64,000 nt of DNA from Phocoena phocoena. Its lineage: Eukaryota > Chordata > Mammalia > Artiodactyla > Phocoenidae. Numbering within the stretch: position 1 is the stretch's first letter; the number at the start of each line of letters is the position of its first letter. Shown here piece by piece: positions 57,532 to 64,000 of this stretch. The position numbers were made by a program, and so were the translations under genes. The stretch lies in the NCBI RefSeq assembly GCF_963924675.1, contig NC_089222.1:116079316-116143315 (forward strand), read 5' to 3'. The notes beneath the pieces are model-generated. The model did no database searches and was not told the DNA's origin. It saw only the letters and a program-made list of their open reading frames with translations.

Positions 57532-57916
57532 GAATACTATGGACTGAATTCTCAGCTAAAATCCACAAGTTGAAGCCCTAGCCCTCAATGTGACTGTATT
57601 TGGAGATAGGGCTTTTAAGAGGTAGTTAAAGTGAAATGAGGTCATAAGGGTAAGATCTTAATCCAATAGGATTAGTGGCCATTTAAGAAGAGGAAGACAG
57701 AGATCACGCTCTCTCCTCCTGTGTACACACCAAGGAAAGGCCACGCGAGCACAAAGGGAAAGATGGCAGTCTAGAAGCCAGAAGAGAGCTCTCGCCAGAA
57801 CCTGACCATGCTGGCCTCTGATCTCAGATTTCCAGTCTCCAGAACTATGATAAAATAAATTTTTGTTGTTTAAGCCACCTCATCTATGGGATTTTATGGC
57901 AGCTGGAGCTAAGACA

Positions 57917-60900
57917 CCAGATATTTCTAGAATATCTATTGTATGTTACAGAACTTTTGAACATACAAAGTAGAAAATAGTGCTTAAAAGCAAAACAAAC
58001 AAACAAACCTGTCTCATAAGTTACTTCATACTAGGAGTAACAAGGCCCTAGGTTTGCACATCAGCTACCAGTTTTCTATTTATCTCCTTTCCTCCCACAG
58101 CCTTATAGTTCTAAAACATTTGTTTTCTTTCCGTCTTGACTGCTCAGTATTCCAGAACTTCTACATAGCTTTGGAAAACAGAATACAAAATGAATTAGGC
58201 TTGGTTTCTGGCCTAACAACATATTATCCTGAAAAAAAAAAAAGAAATTAGGTGTGCATTGTTTGCACGTAATTCAGATTACTATCCTTTGACCAGAACC
58301 AGAATATTTCTAAGAGCAACCTTTAAGCTAACATCAAGCTAGTCTGTGCAGAGGAACTTCGTTATTACATTTCCTATTCTATGACACTGCTATTAGAAGC
58401 TCTGACTTTCAAATACTAATAAAATAATACTATTTTATGTTACATGTTCATGTATAAAATATTTGTGTAATTTGAATGTCTTGGAAAACATGATTTTTTT
58501 TTTACTTTTATAAAAATATAAAACATGCTCTTAGGATTTTGAATAATTTTTTTTTCTGAGTCTGAATGTTTTATAAAATAGCAGTATCTGGTAGAAATCT
58601 ATTTCTTGACATTTTAGGATATGAAACAGCAACTATTTATGCTTTGATTATGCTAAATTTATCATTCTGGGAGAAAGTGCTAGCAATTTCTAGATACAGT
58701 GAAATAGAAAGAATTCCGTGAATTTTACTTCCTGCATGTAATTTTTCTGTTTAGGGTCTTATTACATTGAATAATTTATTATACCAGCAATAGGAAATTA
58801 ATACACTATGCATAGCAAGGAAAGGATGCTCATGTTAAATCATTAAGCAATTAAATCACAGAAAGAATGAATTCTGTTACACATGTAGCATCTCAATCAA
58901 GTGTTCCCACTGGGTCAGATGATTTGTGTTTTTGTTTTAGCTCTGTCATTGACTAACTGGGTTACCAGGAAGTCACTTCACCTGTCTGGACCATATTCCT
59001 TCTTCTTGTATTGACTGTGAAGGAATTAAGAAGGATCATCATCTCCCAAATTTTCTTTACTAATCCCATGTCCCTTTTAAGGTTTTCCCTGTCTATTTAA
59101 ATTTTATTAAACTTTAATTTTGGTTGCTTGGATTATGGGAAAATAGGCACGTTAAAAATGCTTTCCAAATAATTATCATTTCTTCCCCACCCCTGAGCCT
59201 TGGATATGAACTTCTGTGACGGGCTATGGAGAAAGTGGGGACAGCGTGGGCTCTCCACTGGTTTGGGAATCAGAGTACAAAGACCCTCTTGGCTTTGACC
59301 ATCTGATTTAAAATAAAACCATGCCAACCCAACTCCCGGAACTTTTATGTAGCTTAAAAAGAAATCAGGAGCACCCTCAGGATTTCTTAGTAAGATTTCT
59401 GGGCAATAATAAATAATTAATTGAAAGGAAAAAAAGATTCAAGAAACTTGATGGTAGCTTGAGGACAAAATAACTTGTCCCTAATTTGGCTTTGGAAGAT
59501 TCTTAATGGGTGAGATGAAGTATGGTCTGACAGAAACAGAGTTAATGGTTCTTAGAAGTCAAAGGTACTTTTTCTTTTATTGGTCTGAAAACAAACAACT
59601 GACTTTTACATAGAGTCTTTAACTTAAAGCCTTTGTTTAACCTAATGGCACTTAAATTCCTTTTGTCAGATTCCCAGGGTGACTTATCTCCTCAGTCAAT
59701 CAACTGGGGTGGCCCACTATCCTGCTCTCCTCTCTAACTTGGGGGTCTCAGGGAAACAGTCATTCTTTGGCTTACTTCTGTTATGCTTCTGTTTGGTTCT
59801 TTCTCCATTCTATTTATCTTAGCTAGTGCCATTCTCTATTTCAAGGTCACCAGGGTCAATAATCAAATTAGGAGGCAACCAAAGCCTTTTCTTTCTGGGT
59901 GGTAAACTTTACCCAGTCTGCCTCTGGTAATTGGAAAGAAGAATGGAAAGAGAAACTCTTTCCTAGCATTGGCAGCTCTTCTGCCAAATGAACAAATCTT
60001 GCCAGAAAGCTTTCAGGGCAAAGCTTACATTCAAAATGTGTGTTGCTGCTTCTGTTGTTTCAATTCTTTCCATTTCTGCAACTGGCAGTACAAGGCGATC
60101 CTTGGAAGTGAGAAGTGCCACAAGTGTCCAGAAAGCAAATGATTCAGTTCATCTCCCAATTCGAAGAACATTTTATAAAAGAAATTGGAAATTCAAACAA
60201 AAAGTTTTGCTTGCTGATTATAGAAGGGGATTTGCTGTTTCTAAAATGCTGAATGTCCTCAGGAGTCTATAGTGATTCCAGACACTACATAAAAAATAAA
60301 ATAATTTCCATGGTTTACAAGTCATTCAATATACCCTTCTTCCAGATCTGAAATAATTAAAATATTTATGAAGCTTTTCCCCTGGCCTAGAGCATGTGAA
60401 CTTTGCCTTAGAAGAGGCTTAAGTATTGACTGATCCATTGTAATGTGACATTTATTAATCTTTGTAACATTTAATGTGCACTAAAAGTAATCTTGGTTTA
60501 ACATGTTTCTGAAGAGTAAGAAGTTTTTGGCTATCTTTTAGTTAAGTAAGAGTTAAAAATACAAGACTTGTTTTTCCTGTAAAAGATATTTAAAGTATCA
60601 AAATTCATATGAATGCTTTGAATGGACAGAGCAGAACACCAATTTTATATTATACATTCTTGAAATTGTCAGCATCTAAGATATTTAGGACTTTCATGTT
60701 GCTGTTGTTCACTTTGATATAATGAATGTGATTTTTTTTTTTTTTTTTTTTGTTAGCCAGGCACATTGATGATTCTGGTCACATAAATATAAAATACTTG
60801 ACAGGTATAAAGAAAAGCAACATAAAAAAACATATAGGAAGTCCTAATGGTAAATTATTTATTTTATAAAAGCAGAGATGCATGTAATTCCAAACCTTAG

Positions 60901-62612
60901 ATCTACAAGTATGAATATTTTTAACACAAAAATCTTGGTGTTAAAAGTTCACTTAATTCTAATTTAAAAGTTGTAGCAAGCATATGAAAAATTTCCTGAT
61001 GCCATAGAATTTATTTCTCACCAAAGCTTACACAGATTGTGACCTTATTGGTTTTAAATTTCATAAACTCAGAAAGATGTTGACTATTAAAATCTCTTCC
61101 TAGAATGTAATAAATTATTTGAAAATATTTAAATTTGTTCATAAATAAGCAATTTAAAAAGTGATGATCTTGAGCAGTTTACATATCTCTTGCTAACATG
61201 TGGAGTTTCTTAACTTATAAAGATTAAAATGAAAATAAAATATTTTTAATCCATAAATATAACTTCAAGAAACAAAAAAGTTTTTTTTTTCTGAGTGTTA
61301 GGATTATGAATAATTTGTAATTTCATTGTATTTTCTATATTTTTATAGTTCTCTATACGTCTGATTTGCTTCTGTACTAGATTTTTTAGGTTACTATACA
61401 AACATTCTATTTTAGTCATATTTTAAGTGTTTCCAGTAAGAACATACTGGCTTCTGGTCTGCAAGATAAAAAAAAAAAAAAAATTACAGGAATATTTTAG
61501 TTGAGCAGAGTTTACTGCTCAATTTAAAAATACTATTTTTTGGATTATGTTCCTAAAATTTAAGATAGAAGATCTTTGCAGAATACAAGAAAATCAAAAG
61601 TTGTTATTTTCTATTAGTGCCTCGATTAATATTTCAGTGACATTTATGACAAATCTCCAGGTGTTACAATTTTCCAAGTTTAGAGCTTTCATTTAAAAAA
61701 GAATGAAAGAAAAATTTTAAAAAACTGGGAAGACTTACTGCTGAGTTGCAGCCCTGTCATTATTTCTGCCAGGTTTACATCCCTACGGTCATCTGTAGCC
61801 ACAGACCTTCAGTGCTAATTATATCCATGGTCAGCTCAATTTTGATGTAACCAAAAGCTAGTCCCTTTCGGATCTACTGTTGTCACAGTTAGCCAGACAC
61901 AGACTTTCCATGAAACAAGTTGGCTGCCATTCACAATCACAAATCTCCAGATAACAGGTGATGATCACAGGCATGTTTCTCAGCTCCCAACCAATTTCCT
62001 TCATTTCCCTGAAAAATGTGTTTTATCTTCCTAGATTCTACTAATCATCTCCTGAAGTGAGTTAGTGATTGCTTGAATTTTTAGCTAAATAGATATTTTT
62101 CAAAGACTAAATCTTGGATTAAGTTAGATAAAACTCCACAGAGTACAGAGTAATTAAAGAAGAAACTAAACTAAAAAAGATAGGTATTTGGAGAATTCAA
62201 AATAGTGGCTGATGACCAAAGATATTAGAGAAAACATTCCCAATTCCTGAGAAGAGCAGATCGCCACATGTCACAAAACAAAAACAGTCACCAAGTCATA
62301 TGTCATTTCAAACCCAAAAACTATTGAATAAGCTTAATGCCTTCATCATTGTTGTTTGTCTCTATGGATTAAGTTCACATAGCCTGATGATGTAAATCCG
62401 TTATTTAGAAATGTCCATATATTCTGTTCCAGTCTACAAACATTCCCCTAGTTATAATTCCTATACTTAATAAAGTGAAAACTAAATATATTTTATAACC
62501 CAATTTTATTTCTAGGTATGGTGGGTGAGGGAGCAACTGGCAGAGTTCCTTTAATGTTTTTTTTTTCATTTAAATGCCCAAAGAAACGTACCTTTTATAT
62601 TGTGTCTTTAAA
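57917..62612. other. Long stretch mostly without recognised elements
   Basis: 4.7 kb of AT-rich DNA with an MIR-like piece at 58925-59035, homopolymers near 60732-60751 (T), 61470-61484 (A) and 58495-58504 (T), and a CAAA run near 57994-58009. The 94-codon frame at 59988-60272 is basic and Ser-rich but has no recognised domain. The segment 61735-62035 is less AT-rich and unassigned. No RNA gene is recognised. Confidence 0.45.
58925..59035 (+). repeat. MIR SINE fragment
   Basis: The segments 'tagctctgtcattgactaac', 'tgggttaccaggaagtcact' and 'tcacctgtctggaccatat' follow the MIR core. Confidence 0.6.
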
Positions 62613-62948
62613 ATAGAAAAAAAGATACAAATGAACTTATTTCCAAAACATAAAGAGACTCACAGACATAGAAAACAAACTATGGTTATCAAAGGGGAAA
62701 GGGGGGGTGGGGGGAGGGATAAATTAGGAGGTTGGGATTAACATATACACACTGCTGTATATAAAATAGATAACCAACAAGGACCTACTGTATAGCTCAT
62801 GGAACTCTACTCAAAATTTTTTAATAACCTGTAAGAGAAGACAATCTGAAGAAGTATACACACACACACACACACATATGTATCACTTTGCTGTACATCT
62901 GAAACTAACACAACCTTGTAAATCAATTATACTTCAATTTAAAAATTG
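62613..62948 (+). mobile_element. L1 3' UTR fragment with CA microsatellite
   Basis: The order 'aaagagactcacagacatag', 'aaactatggttatcaaaggg', 'aggggggggtggggg'-type G run (62694-62718), 'cctactgtatagctcatgga', 'ctttgctgtacatctgaaac' and 'tcaattatacttcaattt' marks an older L1 3' end. A (CA)n run of about 20 bp lies at 62857-62876. Confidence 0.82.
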
Positions 62949-63503
62949 CTTAATAATAAACTTTAGATTTATTAAGGTCAGTTGGTGGGGAAAAAAAGGT
63001 AACAAATTCAGTCACTTTACTGCATACACAACTGATATATGTCTGTCTATTTATGAAATTTATATACTGGGTATTAGTTTTAATGATTAACACACACAAC
63101 TACTTTCACTTTAAATACTGTATTATAGATGAATATTGACAGCTCCAAGTCCAGCTCTCTCCTGCCTAGCATATTACTGACCTTTTTAGATGTTAACTTT
63201 CCTCATCCATCTAATATCTGATTTTTCTTCTAACAAAAACCTGATTTTTGTCTCTCTTCACTTTCTATAGTTTTTCATATCCTTAAATGTACTATAAGGC
63301 TCATGATTTTTTTCTTCTTTTTTGATTTCTGGCTAACGATTTTGACTCAGCATATGGACATTTAAGATCTGGTGTATCTTGTATCATTTTGCCTTATCCT
63401 TGAGACAACTGACAGTTAACAAGATTCATTTTCTGTTACATAAAATGTTTTACTTATGCATTTCTTTTTAATTAATGTGAGAAGTTATGTTGATTTGTTG
63501 GTA
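62949..63503. other. No gene or clear repeat seen
   Basis: Unique AT-rich DNA. No RNA gene or coding signal is recognised. Confidence 0.5.
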
Positions 63504-63612
63504 TATTTAATTTATTAAATTAATATTTACTGAATGCCAGACACTCTCCTAGACCCTGGGTGACAGGGATGAATGAGACATGCTCTCTAGGAGTTCAGAG
63601 TCTAGTGAGAAA
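63504..63612 (+). repeat. Possible old interspersed repeat
   Basis: The wording 'tttactgaatgccagacact', 'gaccctgggtgacagggatg' and 'ctctctaggagttcagagtc' resembles the same repeat type seen at 27.6 kb. Confidence 0.45.
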
Positions 63613-63765
63613 CTGTAACCTAGTGCAGAGAACTCACTTGAATGTCCACCAGAGATAATTTTCAAAGGTAAGCTGATATACCTCATGGAAACCTGGGCTT
63701 CCTAGGAAACTGGAAGATCATCTGAATACATGTTTCTAAATATACAGTCTATTGCTTGGCTATTC

Positions 63766-63893
63766 AACAGGAGAATCATTTGGAAGAACTTATAAAAATG
63801 GAGATTGCATCAGACTCTGGAGATGGGGTGTGAATTTATAATTGAAAATGTACTCCCAGGTGATTCTGATGAAAGCCAAGTTTGTGAATAACT
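63766..63893 (+). mobile_element. MER5A-like hAT MITE fragment
   Basis: The segments 'gagaatcatttggaagaact', 'aaaaatggagattgcatcag', 'ctcccaggtgattctgatga' and 'agtttgtgaataactg' follow the MER5A order, diverged. Confidence 0.7.
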
Positions 63894-64000
63894 GTAAGGT
63901 TAAAAATCTACTCTTGCAGGGGGGATATATCCTAAGAGGTCAGTCATTTGCACATTATTGCTGTTGTTACACAGTTGTAGTATTACCGATATGGAAAGTA

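Larger units (their letters stand above)
55425..57916 (+). mobile_element. MaLR retroelement with both LTRs and internal region
   Basis: The 5' LTR (55425-55790, resuming at 56290-56311) and the 3' LTR (57532-57916) share 'atgtgactgtatttggagat' (or nearly), 'tggggtggg' variants, 'tgaccatgctg', 'cagcctccagaa' and 'gttgtttaag' in the same order and orientation. The first LTR is split by another LTR-like insertion at about 55791-56289. The internal region (56312-57531) reads like the MST/MLT1 internal sequence. Complete two-LTR MaLR copies are less common than solo LTRs. MaLRs are non-autonomous relatives of ERVL. Confidence 0.88.

Noticed and set aside
59988..60272. 94-codon plus-strand open frame, basic and Ser-rich
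   Set aside because: No family is recognised and there is no conserved start context, poly-A signal or intron evidence that I can support.
1..64000. A hidden biosynthetic, defence or other multi-gene system
   Set aside because: No coherent gene set, operon-like layout or non-mammalian composition is seen. The window is repeat-rich mammalian DNA.

Overview
This is nuclear DNA from a mammal and very probably from a cetacean, most likely a toothed whale. The strongest clue is the short interspersed repeats. They are tRNA-derived SINEs beginning with 'ggcttccctggtggcgcagtgg', and four are the short CHR-type form that is especially abundant in whales. The L1 LINEs have the 3' end typical of even-toed ungulates and whales. 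Ancient repeats shared by all placental mammals (MIR, L2, MER5A, Tigger1, MLT1/MST MaLR LTRs) are also present. The species call is an inference from repeat families. I found no marker gene.

I see no convincing protein-coding exon, tRNA, rRNA, small nuclear RNA or CRISPR array. The window looks like an AT-rich gene desert or a very large intron. Every long open frame with a recognisable protein belongs to a dead mobile element: L1 ORF1 and ORF2, Tigger1 transposase, or the MaLR internal region. The other open frames look like chance frames or antisense shadows of repeats.

Layout. 1-1.0 kb: an old repeat-like stretch, then an MLT1 LTR on the minus strand that holds a short telomere-like insertion. 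1.8-3.3 kb: old L1 remnants. 4.58-10.14 kb: a near full-length L1 on the minus strand with an 11-bp target duplication. 10.2-11.9 kb: a Tigger-like MITE, an MIR and a SINE. 15.2-15.7 kb: an old L1 that looks 5'-inverted. 17.4-18.7 kb: a 5'-truncated L1 with a perfect target duplication. 18.8-19.2 kb: an MST-type LTR. 20.1 kb: a SINE. 20.4-28.5 kb: mostly unique AT-rich DNA, with one homeodomain-site-rich stretch (21.85-22.22 kb) that carries a 16-bp perfect inverted repeat. 28.6-30.0 kb: an LTR disrupted by an L1 tail, then a SINE. 31.2-34.3 kb: a TA microsatellite and three SINEs. 36-39.6 kb: old repeats, L1 ORF2, MIR, L2 and a SINE. 40.6-43 kb: a SINE, an L1 tail, a hAT MITE and an L2. 48.3-49.6 kb: two L1 tails. 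51.6-54.1 kb: MER5A and a near-complete Tigger1. 55.0-57.9 kb: a SINE, then a MaLR provirus-like element with both LTRs and another LTR-like sequence nested in the first. 57.9-64 kb: mostly unique sequence, an MIR, one L1 tail and a MER5A.

The elements do not work together as a pathway. Their value is as a nested record of insertions. I did not find an undescribed biological system. The items most worth a second look are the telomere-like insertion, the 27-bp triplication inside L1 ORF1, the inverted-repeat TAAT-rich block, the nested MaLR locus and a few candidate regulatory blocks in repeat-free DNA.
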